A DNA stretch of 44,125 nucleotides. It comes from Methanobrevibacter olleyae. Its GTDB lineage: Archaea > Methanobacteriota > Methanobacteria > Methanobacteriales > Methanobacteriaceae. The DNA is taken from the NCBI RefSeq assembly GCF_900114585.1, contig NZ_FOTL01000019.1, positions 1 through 44,125 of the forward strand, written 5' to 3'. Below, one piece after another: positions 26,917-36,440 of this stretch. The position numbers and the translations under genes are program-made. Under the pieces are notes generated by a model. It was given only the letters and a program-made list of their open reading frames with translations, did not search any database and was not told the origin of the DNA. Within the stretch, counting starts at the first letter, position 1, and the number at the start of each line of letters is the position of its first letter.

Positions 26917-27516
26917 TCACCTAAACTCCTTTTTAGCTTGTTTTTGGCGAGCTTGACGATTGCTTTCTTCAACTTCACTAGCTATTCTATCAGAACTTGC
27001 AATAGCACTTTTTACATCCTCTTTAATATCCTTTTTAGCTTTTTTTCTATCCATAGTAAAGTTAATAGCTAACCATGATGCAATAATAAATGCCATCATA
27101 AGAATAGAAGATTCTAAGATAGTATCAAAACCTCTTGTATAGTAAAGGATTTCATCTATTACTCCTCCAGGAGATGAACATATACTTGTTCCAAAGTATG
27201 GAGAAATATCCTTTAGCATTTCAGCTATTGGAGTCATGTATGAATTAATCCAACCTAGATTTCTAGAATTTTCAGGATATTGGGCTTCTGTAAGACCAGG
27301 ACTTTCTAAAATCTCACCACCTCTATCATATGGAGCAATAGCAAGTCCTGCATCCATTTGACTTTGAGGAGCTGGACGAGTATAAATTTGGTTGGTATTT
27401 AACTCTACAGGAATCAAAAATCCAGCAATCAATAGTAAACCTAAAATTAGAGCAAATAATCTAGGAATATTCTTTGGATTTGCTAATTTATTCCATATTT
27501 TTGCTATTTTAGGCAT
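26917..27516 (-). CDS. ehaF: Eha membrane subunit F
   Basis: The 199-residue protein has an N-terminal helix (about 18-36), a hydrophilic stretch of about 100 residues probably outside the membrane, a second helix (about 138-155) and a highly charged Lys/Glu-rich C-terminal tail of about 40 residues, perhaps coiled coil. It is assigned by order between ehaE and ehaG. GGAGG precedes the ATG. The function is unknown. Confidence 0.83.
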   Translation of the reverse strand: MPKIAKIWNKLANPKNIPRLFALILGLLLIAGFLIPVELNTNQIYTRPAPQSQMDAGLAIAPYDRGGEILESPGLTEAQYPENSRNLGWINSYMTPIAEMLKDISPYFGTSICSSPGGVIDEILYYTRGFDTILESSILMMAFIIASWLAINFTMDRKKAKKDIKEDVKSAIASSDRIASEVEESNRQARQKQAKKEFR

Positions 27517-27558
27517 TTAGAAAACCTCCAGCATTAATTTTAAATAAATTGATAAACA

Positions 27559-27819
27559 TTATACATCAGCTCCAATCTCTTCTAAACGAGCAATAGCTCT
27601 AAATAAGATTAAAGTTACAATGATAGTAGTTGCAATTAATGTCAAAAGAGCTAATGTAGAATTATAAGTAAGCAAAATTAATGAAACTCCTACAGATGCT
27701 ACTTCTGTATTTATTGTTCTTATAACAGGGTCTTTTACACCAGGACCCCAAACAGTAGCAATGCTTCCAAAAATAGCTAATGCTAAACCTACATAAACCC
27801 AAAGTGCAAGATTAAACAT
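27559..27819 (-). CDS. ehaE: Eha membrane subunit E
   Basis: The 86-residue protein has three helices (about 5-22, 43-58 and 58-76). Its ATG overlaps the ehaD stop in TAATG, so translation is probably coupled. GGTGG, within the end of ehaD, is the ribosome-binding site. It is assigned by order and size. Confidence 0.83.
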   Translation of the reverse strand: MFNLALWVYVGLALAIFGSIATVWGPGVKDPVIRTINTEVASVGVSLILLTYNSTLALLTLIATTIIVTLILFRAIARLEEIGADV

Positions 27820-28145
27820 TATTTACCACCTTTAGAGTTTCTTTCTTGATTTTCAGCACTATAATTTAATTTATCAAAAGTAGAATAATCTTCTAATTTT
27901 GATTTACGTACTCTGTCAATTTTAATTAAAGCAAGTAAAAATACAATAATAGACAACGGATTAAGAACAGCAGTTAAAAAAGCTACATCTAAATATTTAA
28001 AGCTAACAATAGCTAAGAATAAGCCTGCCTCTAAAATTGAAACCATGATTACCTTATCTAATGGTTTCTTAAGAAGAACAACCCCAATAGCGCCAATTAT
28101 CATCAAAGCAATTGATATTGTTGTTAAATCAATGAATTCTAACAT
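27819..28145 (-). CDS. ehaD: Eha membrane subunit D (MrpC/NuoK-like size)
   Basis: The 108-residue protein has three helices and a basic, hydrophilic tail from about residue 78. The layout recalls NuoK/MrpC-type subunits, but homology cannot be confirmed by eye. It overlaps ehaE by one base (TAATG). Confidence 0.82.
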   Translation of the reverse strand: MLEFIDLTTISIALMIIGAIGVVLLKKPLDKVIMVSILEAGLFLAIVSFKYLDVAFLTAVLNPLSIIVFLLALIKIDRVRKSKLEDYSTFDKLNYSAENQERNSKGGK

Positions 28146-28200
28146 TTAAATCCCATTTCTATTATTTCAAATAAATAAAAAAAACAATAAATCAGTATAA

Positions 28201-28476
28201 TTAATTCTCTTTATGCTCTTGCATATTCTCATCATAAGTGATTTCACCTTCCAAATCTTTTAAACTATAGGCAATTGCATTTGCCCCAATCGTTGATGAG
28301 ATAAAGAAAGTTGCAGCTAATACAAGACCAAATGCACTTTGAATATATAATGCAATTAATGCAGAAACACAGAATCCTATTACATTTATATAAAGTAATT
28401 TTTCTGCCATATTTTTAGTTATTAAAGCTCTCAATGCCATTAAAACTGTAATAACTCCAATAATTTCAATATACAT
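28201..28476 (-). CDS. ehaC: Eha membrane subunit C
   Basis: The 91-residue protein has three helices (about 3-19, 28-48 and 51-70) and an acidic tail. AAGG lies upstream of the ATG. It is assigned by order in the operon between ehaB and ehaD. Confidence 0.82.
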   Translation of the reverse strand: MYIEIIGVITVLMALRALITKNMAEKLLYINVIGFCVSALIALYIQSAFGLVLAATFFISSTIGANAIAYSLKDLEGEITYDENMQEHKEN

Positions 28477-28560
28477 AATTTAACCTTGCATTTTTATTTA
28501 AATTCATCATATAAGTTAATTTTTGATATTTAGCTTTATTTATATTGATTTTTAAATCAA

Positions 28561-29061
28561 TTATTTATATTTAGTATATCTACCAAAGGATTTTGCTATT
28601 TTTCCAATCAATCTAGAAATTGTTGGATGGTGGATTCCTTGAATTGTAAATATTGCAATTGTCATTCCGCAAATAAACATCTCTGGGGTGATTCCAATAA
28701 AAGAAAATATAGCTATTAATGAGGTCATAGTTAACGCACCACAAGTTCCAGCATAACCAGAATCGGCACATAATCTATTTCCAATATAAACTATCAATGC
28801 TGCTATTAATCCTCCCTGAATTCCTAAAACATAAACTCCAATTGATGCAATTAATGTTCCTGCTGAAGCATCTGGAGAACATAAAATGTTTCCTTGGAAG
28901 AAACCTCCTGCTAAATCCCCTTTCCTATTTTTTATAGAATAAGCTACAGTTTCAGCACCTTTAACTCCTGGAGCTTCAGCTAGGCCTAAGAAGGTATCAA
29001 CTATAACAAAATTAAGCCAAGAGATAATAGTTGCTAAAATTAAGCCAATGATTAAATCCAT
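28561..29061 (-). CDS. ehaB: Eha membrane subunit B
   Basis: The 166-residue protein has four or five helices. A polar loop with [17 protein letters not shown] near residue 52 and the [14 protein letters not shown] stretch near residue 98 are conserved-looking polar parts. Its ATG overlaps the ehaA stop (TAATG), with GGAGG just upstream. It is assigned by order and length. Confidence 0.85.
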   Translation of the reverse strand: MDLIIGLILATIISWLNFVIVDTFLGLAEAPGVKGAETVAYSIKNRKGDLAGGFFQGNILCSPDASAGTLIASIGVYVLGIQGGLIAALIVYIGNRLCADSGYAGTCGALTMTSLIAIFSFIGITPEMFICGMTIAIFTIQGIHHPTISRLIGKIAKSFGRYTKYK

Positions 29062-29384
29062 TATTTACTACCTCCTTCAATTTCTGGAGGATTTGGAAAA
29101 ATATAATCGAATAAATATTTTACAAAAAGAGCAGAAAATATTCCTACGATTATTGCAATTAATAATCCTTCATAAATCCAAAATATATTTAATGAATAAA
29201 ATATAGCTAAAATCCCTATAGCGAAAATAGGAGTTGGAAATAGTGCACTTTTAGTCTTAGAAAACCTAATTGGCTTTTCTGGAAGAAGAGGTAACTTTAA
29301 AATTAAAGCTAAGACTACTGCAACTATAATAACCACCATATAATTCACAAATAATTGAAATCCATTAGCACCTATACTAATCAT
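29061..29384 (-). CDS. ehaA: Eha membrane subunit A, first gene of the operon
   Basis: The 107-residue protein has three helices (about 8-27, 47-66 and 70-93). No Shine-Dalgarno-like sequence precedes the ATG, unlike nearly all neighbours. A TATA-like stretch lies 17-34 nt upstream, so the transcript is probably leaderless or nearly so. It is assigned from its position at the start of the eha gene order. Confidence 0.82.
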   Translation of the reverse strand: MISIGANGFQLFVNYMVVIIVAVVLALILKLPLLPEKPIRFSKTKSALFPTPIFAIGILAIFYSLNIFWIYEGLLIAIIVGIFSALFVKYLFDYIFPNPPEIEGGSK

Positions 29385-29849
29385 ATTTAATAATATGTTA
29401 TTATATAATATATATCTTATTACTTAATGACAAGTCGAAAATTAGGGTAATCTTGTGATTATTCTTAAAACTAAAAAAAGATAATTGAATTAATACAAAA
29501 TAAAGAAAAAATATTAATAAATTTAAAAAAATAACTAATTTAAAGAAGAGAAATTTAGGCATTCCTAAAAATTTATATAAAATTTTATATATAATAACTC
29601 TTTTAAAAAAATGAATTTTTCATAAAAATCATTAATTTATTTAATTTTGTAATTAATTTATTTTTATTGTAAATTATTTAATTTATTATGGTTTTTTATA
29701 AGATTACATAATATTAAAATAGTATTAAAATTATAGATTTATACAATATAGATGATAATTAATATTAATATAAAAAATGATTTTATAAAAAAATAATAAA
29801 TTTAAAGTAAAATTTTAATTTTAGATTATAAAAATAAGGACCTGATGTA
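29385..29849. promoter_or_regulatory. Divergent intergenic region between ehaA and the epimerase gene
   Basis: This 465-bp region holds the eha promoter: TTATATAATATATATCTT at 29401-29418 is a TATA-like element for the minus strand. It must also hold the promoter of the plus-strand epimerase gene, for which AT-rich candidates are too many to choose. No conserved operator or frame was seen. Confidence 0.6.
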
Positions 29850-30788
29850 ATGGAAAATAAAGAAATTGTAGTTACTGGAGGATGTGGATTTATAGGATCA
29901 CATGTAGTTGATGCATTAATTGAAAACAATAAAGTAACAATTATCGATAACTTATCCTCTGGGAAAATAGAAAACTTAGAAAATCATAACCATGAAAATT
30001 TAACTTTGATTAAAGAAGATTTATTAGATGCAGATTTAGAAGAGATTTTAAAAGGAAAAGATTATGTATTCCACCTTGCAGCATTAGCAAGTGTTCCTGG
30101 AAGTGTAGCAGAACCTTTAAATTACAATCAAACAAATATTGATGCTAGTTTAAAATTATTAATTGCATCTAAAAATAATAATATAAAGAAAATTGTCTTT
30201 TCATCATCTTCTGCAGTTTATGGAGAGAATCTAAATATGCCACTTAAAGAAAGTGAGCTATTTATGCCTTGCTCTCCTTATGCAGCTCAAAAAGCAAGTT
30301 GTGAATTATATTTAAAATCATTTTATGAAAGTTATGGCTTAAACTATGTAGCATTAAGATATTTCAATGTCTTTGGTCCTAGACAGGATGAAAATTCCCA
30401 ATATGCGGCAGTCATTCCTAAGTTTATTTCTGCAATACTTAAAGGAGAAAGTCCAGTTATTTATGGTGATGGGGAACAAAGTAGAGATTTTATTTTTGTT
30501 AAAGAAATTGCAAAAGCAAATATTGCAGCATGTGAATCTGACTATAATGGTGTTGTAAATGTTGCATTAGGTAAATCAATGACTATCAATAAATTATTTG
30601 AAGTAGTTAGAGATGCACTTAAATCAGATATAGAGGTTAAATACCTTGATGAACGTCCGGGAGATATTAAACACTCATTAGCAGATATTTCAAATTTAAA
30701 AAATATTAGCTTTAATGTAGAAGAGGATAAATTTGAAGAGCAGTTAAGAGAAACTGTAGAATGGTTTAAAAAAGAAATGGAATCTTAA
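29850..30788 (+). CDS. UDP-glucose 4-epimerase-like NAD-dependent epimerase
   Basis: The protein has 312 residues and an extended SDR fold. GGCGFIGSH at residue 11 binds NAD. Catalytic residues are in FSSSSAVYG (near 117) and the YxxxK pair in SPYAAQKAS (near 143). RYFNVFGPRQDENSQYAAVI and DFIFVKE are typical of GalE/WbpP-like epimerases acting on UDP-sugars. It probably supplies sugar nucleotides for cell-surface glycans. GGACC upstream is only a weak ribosome-binding site. Confidence 0.87.
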   Translation: MENKEIVVTGGCGFIGSHVVDALIENNKVTIIDNLSSGKIENLENHNHENLTLIKEDLLDADLEEILKGKDYVFHLAALASVPGSVAEPLNYNQTNIDASLKLLIASKNNNIKKIVFSSSSAVYGENLNMPLKESELFMPCSPYAAQKASCELYLKSFYESYGLNYVALRYFNVFGPRQDENSQYAAVIPKFISAILKGESPVIYGDGEQSRDFIFVKEIAKANIAACESDYNGVVNVALGKSMTINKLFEVVRDALKSDIEVKYLDERPGDIKHSLADISNLKNISFNVEEDKFEEQLRETVEWFKKEMES

Positions 30789-30889
30789 AATTTTAAAATT
30801 TTTATTTAATGATAAAAATAAAACACACAAAATTTTAAAAAGTTTTTATTATAAAATAAATATTAAATCTAGAAAGTCGAGGTTGTAAA

Positions 30890-32389
30890 ATGAAAATAGA
30901 AGTATTAGATACTACACTTAGAGATGGAGAACAGACTCCAGGAATCTCTTTAAATGCAGTAAAAAAATTAAGAATAGCTACTAAATTAGATGAAATAGGC
31001 ATAAACTCCATTGAAGCAGGATCAGCTATTACCTCAGAAGGCGAAAGAGAAGCTATTAAATTAATTACTTCACAAGGATTAAAAGCTGAAATTCTAAGTT
31101 TTTCAAGAACATTAATTAAAGATGTGGATTACTGCTTAGAATGTGATGTAGATGCAGTAAACCTTGTAGTTCCTACTTCTGATTTACATTTAAAATATAA
31201 ATTAAAAAAATCTCAAAGTGAAATGCTTCAAGATGCTGTAGAAGTAGTGGAATATGCTAAAGATCATGGACTTCTAGTAGAGCTTGCTGCTGAAGATTCA
31301 ACAAGAACTGGTGTAGAATATTTAAGAGAAATATTTAAAGCGACTATTGATGCAGGAGCAGATAGAATCTGTCCATGTGATACTTTAGGAATACTTACCC
31401 CCTTAAAGTCATTTAATTTTTATAAAAGGTTTACAGATTTAGGAGTTCCTGTAAGTGCACACTGTCATAATGACTTCGGTCTTGCAGTAGCTAATACATT
31501 ATCTGCAATAGATGGCGGAGTAAGCAGATTCCATGGAACAATTAATGGAATTGGAGAAAGAGCAGGAAATGCAGCTATTGAAGAAGTAGTAGTTTCTCTA
31601 AACACATTATACAAAAATAATGAAGAAGATGCAGAAAGTAAATATACTACAGATATTAAAATTAATCAGCTGTATAAGACTTCAAAATTAGTTTCAAGAT
31701 TAAGTAATGCCTATTTAGCTCCGAATAAACCAATTGTTGGTGAAAATGCATTTGCACATGAGTCTGGAATTCATACAGATGGAGTTATAAAAAATAGTGC
31801 TACTTATGAACCAATTACACCAGAACTTGTAGGGCATAGACGTAAATTTATTATTGGCAAACATGTAGGAACTAAAGGTTTAGATAATAGACTAAAAGAA
31901 TTAGGTCTAAAGGTAAAAAAAGATCAATTAAATGAAATTTTCTATAAAGTGAAAGACCTTGGTGATAAAGGTAAAACAGTTACTGATACTGATTTAGAAG
32001 CAATTGCTGAGCATGTTCTTAATATTGAACAAGAAAAGAAAATTAAACTTGATGAGCTTACAATTGTCTCAGGTAACAAAATCAGGCCAACTGCATCTAT
32101 TAAGATAAATGTTGAAGATAGAGAATTAATTGAAGCAGATATAGGTATTGGTCCTGTAGATGCAGCTATCAATGCACTTAATAAAGGAATTAAAAACTTT
32201 GCAGACATTAAACTTGAAGAGTACCATGTAGATGCTGTTACAGGAGGTACAAATGCATTGATTGAAGTAATTGTTAAACTTAGTTCAGGTGATAAAATCA
32301 TATCAGCAAGAGCTACTGAGCCTGATATTATTAATGCAAGTGTAGAAGCTTATATTGATGGTGTAAATAGATTATTAGAAAATAAATAA
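30890..32389 (+). CDS. cimA: LeuA/CimA family synthase, probably (R)-citramalate synthase
   Basis: The 499-residue protein has an alpha-IPMS/homocitrate TIM barrel: [12 protein letters not shown] (residue 6), metal-site SAHCHNDFG, and [10 protein letters not shown]. The C-terminal LeuA-type regulatory domain (about 385-495) excludes AksA, which lacks it. The segment [13 protein letters not shown] resembles characterised methanogen CimA more than LeuA as I recall them, but 2-isopropylmalate synthase remains possible. CimA joins pyruvate and acetyl-CoA to start isoleucine synthesis. GAGGTTG precedes the ATG. Confidence 0.65.
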   Translation: MKIEVLDTTLRDGEQTPGISLNAVKKLRIATKLDEIGINSIEAGSAITSEGEREAIKLITSQGLKAEILSFSRTLIKDVDYCLECDVDAVNLVVPTSDLHLKYKLKKSQSEMLQDAVEVVEYAKDHGLLVELAAEDSTRTGVEYLREIFKATIDAGADRICPCDTLGILTPLKSFNFYKRFTDLGVPVSAHCHNDFGLAVANTLSAIDGGVSRFHGTINGIGERAGNAAIEEVVVSLNTLYKNNEEDAESKYTTDIKINQLYKTSKLVSRLSNAYLAPNKPIVGENAFAHESGIHTDGVIKNSATYEPITPELVGHRRKFIIGKHVGTKGLDNRLKELGLKVKKDQLNEIFYKVKDLGDKGKTVTDTDLEAIAEHVLNIEQEKKIKLDELTIVSGNKIRPTASIKINVEDRELIEADIGIGPVDAAINALNKGIKNFADIKLEEYHVDAVTGGTNALIEVIVKLSSGDKIISARATEPDIINASVEAYIDGVNRLLENK

Positions 32390-32451
32390 TAATTAAAATA
32401 GATATCTCAATATAATAGCTAAAATTAAACAAAATTTAAACATTTATTTTA

Positions 32452-32541
32452 TTATTTTTATTATTTTTATTATTCTTATTTTAACAGAGATAAAATGAAA
32501 AAATAAAATAAAGAAACTAATTTTATTTTAAGAGAGATAAA
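32452..32541 (+). repeat. Duplicated translation-start region of Cgi121
   Basis: TTTTATTTTAA-AGAGATAAA followed by ATGAA occurs twice about 58 bp apart. The upstream copy gives ATG AAA AAA TAA, a three-codon aborted frame; the downstream copy is the real start at 32542. Confidence 0.75.
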
Positions 32542-33069
32542 ATGAAAGAATACAATAAAGAATTAGCTAACTTAGATAATGTTGAAATATTAGGCTTTAC
32601 TGGAACTATTGAAAGTATTCCAAAAACATTAGACAGAATAGATCAAATAAGAAATACTTGTTGTGATGTTGGAATAATTCAACTTATGAATGCAGATGCA
32701 ATAGCTGGTAAAGAACACCTTCAACAAGGAACTATTCATGCAATTAATGCATTTAAAAGAGGAGAAAATTTAGCTAATGATTTAGGTATTGAAATATTAA
32801 TTAGAACATCCGCTCAAAGACAAATATCAAAGGCATTTAATATACTTGGTCTTAAAGAAGGTAAGATGAACATAGCAGTTGTTATGATAGATTGTCCAGA
32901 TTACTTTCTTGATGAATTATCTAATATCTTTACAAGAAATGATGAGGTTTTAGAAGCTGAGGAATCAATATTAATAAACTTATACAATATTCCTGAAAAA
33001 GAATTAAAAACCATACCTATAACAGACATATTAATTGATAAAACAAGTAAATTAATTGTTGAACAATAG
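32542..33069 (+). CDS. KEOPS complex subunit Cgi121 family
   Basis: The protein has 175 residues. The pattern IQLMNADAIAGKEHLQQGTI near residue 50, HAINAFKRGE, and EILIRTSAQRQISKAFNILG near 95 match the Cgi121 family, a subunit of KEOPS that makes the N6-threonylcarbamoyl modification of A37 in tRNA. It acts in the cytoplasm with Kae1, Bud32 and Pcc1, none of which is in this window. GAGAGAT before the ATG is a modest ribosome-binding site. Confidence 0.85.
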   Translation: MKEYNKELANLDNVEILGFTGTIESIPKTLDRIDQIRNTCCDVGIIQLMNADAIAGKEHLQQGTIHAINAFKRGENLANDLGIEILIRTSAQRQISKAFNILGLKEGKMNIAVVMIDCPDYFLDELSNIFTRNDEVLEAEESILINLYNIPEKELKTIPITDILIDKTSKLIVEQ

Positions 33070-33180
33070 AAATTAAAAAATTAAAAAAGAAATAGAAAAT
33101 ATAGAAAGATAAAAAAGAAATAGAAAATATAAAAAACTAAAAAAAGAAATAGAAAATATAGAAAGATAAAAAAGAAAAAA
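33063..33180. repeat. Tandem repeat between convergent genes
   Basis: The unit AAAAGAAATAGAAAATATAG with short A-rich spacers recurs about three times in the space between the Cgi121 stop and the adhesin stop. Confidence 0.7.
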
Positions 33181-33197
33181 ATAAAATTTTAACAAAA

Positions 33198-34943
33198 TTA
33201 ACTTGACCTATCTCTTTTTCTTATTAATCCAAATAGGAATATAAGTAAAACAATAGCAAAAGCCATAATATATCGAATATCAAATGATTTTTGACTGATT
33301 GGATTATCTTCAAACAATTCAACCATCTTTTTATTATTAGAATCCTCACCTACAAAAGTAGAATTTAAATTATCTGATTTTTTTCTAAATATAGTGAACT
33401 TATTATTTAAAGAATTATTTTTAGAACCATTTAATAAATTACTAGACCTATTATTTAATAAGTTACTAGAACCATCTAATAAATTACTAGACCTATTATT
33501 TGATAAATCATTTAAGCTTGATGAATCACTTCTTAAATTATTTGTTTTTCCATCTGAAACATTTAAATCAGCTTTATTATCATCAAATTTTAATCCAGTT
33601 TTATTTGAATTTGGAACTAAATGATTAAAATAGCTTTTATAATTTTCACCATAATATTCATTTAAAACATCAGAATATCTATTTAACAATGAAAAATCTA
33701 AAAGATCAAACAATCCCATGTTTTGATTAGTTCTACTTGGTTTAATCCTATTAGAAACATTATTTGGATCTACAACACTTGGGTCTGTAGGGTCTTCATC
33801 ACCCCAATTATTATCATCAAACATAGGGAATAAGAGTTTTGTATTATTCCATCTAAGAAATATTTCTTTTCCTAAAGGGGAAGAATTATTTGTAATAATA
33901 TTATTTCCTACTTTTATGACAGTTTTAGCATCAAACATAGGTTGTTGTATATAAAATGAACCACCAGTTTTATCAGCTGTATTATTTATAATAATCGAGT
34001 TTGTGAGGTTAATACTACCAGAAACCATTAGAGCACCACCATTAGTACCTGCTGTATTATTAATAAAAATACACCTATCAATACTTGAGTTTCCAGCCCA
34101 GCTATAATAAGCACCAGCCCACTCATCTGCATGATTATACATAAAAATACAGTCTTGAATATTTCCATATCCAAAAACACTGACACGAATAGCTCCACCA
34201 TCACGACCAGCCGAATTATTAATAAATACAGAATTATAAATGTCTGAACGTCCATAACAAGTAGTAACAGCACCACCATCATGATCTGCATGATTACCTA
34301 TAAATAGTGAATTATTTACAAATAAATAACTTCTATCTGTTTCATTGCCATAATTGGAAATAGCTCCTCCATTAGTAACATTTAATGCTGTGTTATTTAT
34401 GAAAATACAATTATCTACATAAACATTACCAGTTTCTATACAGATGCCACCACCAAAATTATCTGTTTTACCGTTGATAATTGTTAAATTATTAAATTTA
34501 GCAGTTATATTGATATTGTTAATAAAAAATATGCTTGATAATTCTTCACCATCTATAATAACTTCTCGTGGATTGGCGTTTCCTTGAAAAGAGATATTTC
34601 TAGTAATATTTATTCCATGAATTTTATATATACCTGGTTCGATTAGAATTGTATCGCCATTATTTGCACTTTCTATTCTATCAATCAATTCTTTAGAAGC
34701 TTCATCGAAATATTGGCTAGAATTAGAGTTTCCATCAGCTAATTCACAATTATAATCATTAGATGATTTAGATAATGATTCAGATATGGAATTTACTTCT
34801 TCAAAACCTAAATCAATATTATCATCATCAGTTATATCTTCCTTAAGAGTATTATCATCAATATTTTCAGCACTAATTGGAGGAACTGTAATCAAAATAA
34901 TTAATAATAATGTAAATGATATCCATTTAAGTTTATCTTTTAT
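33198..34943 (-). CDS. Adhesin-like beta-helix protein with C-terminal anchor, apparent ATA start
   Basis: The frame is open upstream to an ATA at 34943, 7 nt after GGAGG, which gives a clean signal peptide (KDKLKWISFTLLLIILIT then VPPISAEN), 581 residues in all. The first ordinary start (TTG at 34895) would lose that signal. The body (about 85-380) has GGAI/GGAV/GGAL and CIFINNTA-type repeats of a right-handed beta-helix. The tail has short NNRSSNLL repeats, then one helix (about 555-572) and RKRDRSS, a membrane anchor. It is likely a cell-surface adhesin. The gene is either started from AUA or damaged. Confidence 0.8.
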   Translation of the reverse strand: MKDKLKWISFTLLLIILITVPPISAENIDDNTLKEDITDDDNIDLGFEEVNSISESLSKSSNDYNCELADGNSNSSQYFDEASKELIDRIESANNGDTILIEPGIYKIHGINITRNISFQGNANPREVIIDGEELSSIFFINNINITAKFNNLTIINGKTDNFGGGICIETGNVYVDNCIFINNTALNVTNGGAISNYGNETDRSYLFVNNSLFIGNHADHDGGAVTTCYGRSDIYNSVFINNSAGRDGGAIRVSVFGYGNIQDCIFMYNHADEWAGAYYSWAGNSSIDRCIFINNTAGTNGGALMVSGSINLTNSIIINNTADKTGGSFYIQQPMFDAKTVIKVGNNIITNNSSPLGKEIFLRWNNTKLLFPMFDDNNWGDEDPTDPSVVDPNNVSNRIKPSRTNQNMGLFDLLDFSLLNRYSDVLNEYYGENYKSYFNHLVPNSNKTGLKFDDNKADLNVSDGKTNNLRSDSSSLNDLSNNRSSNLLDGSSNLLNNRSSNLLNGSKNNSLNNKFTIFRKKSDNLNSTFVGEDSNNKKMVELFEDNPISQKSFDIRYIMAFAIVLLIFLFGLIRKRDRSS

Positions 34944-34955
34944 TTATATACCTCC

Positions 34956-35260
34956 ATACAAATCGATTATTTAAATTAAAATAAAATTTAATTTATATAA
35001 AATAAATTAGCTTAATTAATCTAAATAAAATATTTAAATTAAAAAAAGCTTCATTTTATTAGATAATTTAATTTTATTTAATAAAATATAAATTTAATAA
35101 TATTATTTATATTTTTTAACAATATATAACATTTTTCATAACGAGAAATAAAAAATTGATAAAAAGAGAAAAAATTAAAAAAATGATAAAAAAAAGTAAA
35201 AAATTGATAAAAAGAGAAAAAATTAAAAAAATGATAAAAAGAGAAAAAAGTAAAAAGTAA
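34956..35260. other. Non-coding gap with tandem repeats
   Basis: The first 190 bp are AT-rich spacer and the probable adhesin promoter region. From about 35145, units of AAAAATTGATAAAAAGAGAA and AAATTAAAAAAATGATAAA repeat about two and a half times up to the stop of the DegT-like gene. Confidence 0.65.
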
Positions 35261-36271
35261 TTAATTATCATATTTTTTTAAAATATTAACCATATTATCT
35301 AAATTATCTATTCCCAAACAGGAAATATCGAGATTCTTGATTTCTAAAGCTACTGCTTTTTCTTTTAATCTATTATAATTAGGACATTTAGTAATCATAC
35401 CATGACTATCTAAAACAAATTCTTGACGTAATTTATAAGATAAGGATTTAGAATCATCTACTTTTATAATTACATTTGTTCCTCTTTTATCTTTATGAAA
35501 TACTTCAAAATTAGTTTTATTTTCAATCCTTTCTTTAAGGTATAGGCAAGCTTCAATAGTTTTATTTAAATTTTCTTCTGTAAAGTCAAGTTCTCTATTT
35601 ATTCCACAAGCAGTTATATTACTTGTTTTACTTGTTTTTAAAAGAAGTTTTGATTTTTCTAATAAAGAATTATCATTAGTTGTAATAAACCCGCCATCTT
35701 CAACATTAACTATTTTTGGAGAACCTGTAGAACCTATTATAATATCTGAGTAATTACCATTTGCTAATTTATTACTAGAATCACCAATAGCTCCTGAAGC
35801 ATCTTCTACTAAAAGCATGTTGTTTTTATGAAGAAATTGGCAGATTTCTTTAATATCTTGTTCAGCAGTATAAGCTGCAAAGCTTGTTAAAAATAGTGCA
35901 GATTTGTTATTTTCATCATCTAAATCTATATCATCAGTTGATGCTAAATCAATACTTTCTTTTAGATAATCTAAATCAACTAAACCTTGATTAGTTTTTA
36001 CACTGATTAAATCTTTATTTAAAAACTTAGCAATTTGTTTAAAACCATTCCATGCTCCCTGATCTGGAATTAAAATGACTCCATCAATTGAATTCATAGC
36101 AGATAAAATAGCGGAATTGCCACTGTTAACTAATTTAGCATATTTATGATTAGTAAAATTAGCTAGTTTGTCCTCAGCAATACCATGATAATCTAAATTA
36201 TCTTCACCATTTGCTAGTTTAGACATAGCTATTTGAGTTTCTCTTGATGGTTTTTTAAATTTAAGATTCAT
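35261..36271 (-). CDS. DegT/DnrJ/EryC1-type PLP-dependent protein
   Basis: The protein has 336 residues and a fold-type I PLP enzyme pattern. KYAKLVNSGNSAIL near residue 43 is the cofactor-phosphate loop. LLVEDASGAIGDSS near 153 holds the PLP-ring Asp (EDA). STGSPKIVNVEDGGFITT near 180 holds the likely Schiff-base Lys. The family makes amino sugars or related compounds; this member is shorter than the usual 370-400 residues and the substrate is unknown. It lies downstream of nreA on the same strand with a repeat-filled gap. Confidence 0.75.
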   Translation of the reverse strand: MNLKFKKPSRETQIAMSKLANGEDNLDYHGIAEDKLANFTNHKYAKLVNSGNSAILSAMNSIDGVILIPDQGAWNGFKQIAKFLNKDLISVKTNQGLVDLDYLKESIDLASTDDIDLDDENNKSALFLTSFAAYTAEQDIKEICQFLHKNNMLLVEDASGAIGDSSNKLANGNYSDIIIGSTGSPKIVNVEDGGFITTNDNSLLEKSKLLLKTSKTSNITACGINRELDFTEENLNKTIEACLYLKERIENKTNFEVFHKDKRGTNVIIKVDDSKSLSYKLRQEFVLDSHGMITKCPNYNRLKEKAVALEIKNLDISCLGIDNLDNMVNILKKYDN

Positions 36272-36284
36272 ATTTTAACCTATA

Positions 36285-36440
36285 ATAAATTTTCTAATCT
36301 ATAATAAATTAGCTAATCATTAAATTAATAGAAATTAATTAAATTTTCTTATAAATAAAAACTATTGTAAATATAGTGATATAAATAGAAATTAATTAAA
36401 TTTTCTTATAAATAAAAACTATTGTAAATCTGGTGATTTT
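36285..36440. repeat. Tandem duplication covering the nreA 3' end (about 62 bp)
   Basis: AATTAAATTTTCTTATAAAT and the next bases AAAAACTATTGTAAAT occur twice. The second copy contains the last codons and stop of nreA, and the first is its copy past the stop. Confidence 0.85.

Noticed and set aside
12915-29384. Assignment of the hydrogenase cluster to Ehb rather than Eha
   Set aside because: The gene order, the short antiporter-like subunit (222 residues), the 6- and 10-cluster polyferredoxins and the trailing formyltransferase all match Eha; Ehb has a long EhbF and different ferredoxin genes.
30890-32389. Homocitrate synthase (AksA) assignment
   Set aside because: The protein has a full C-terminal LeuA-type regulatory domain, which AksA lacks.
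34028-34291. 87-codon frame rich in Leu/Val inside the adhesin gene
   Set aside because: It overlaps the beta-helix repeats in another frame; the hydrophobic bias comes from the repeat codons.
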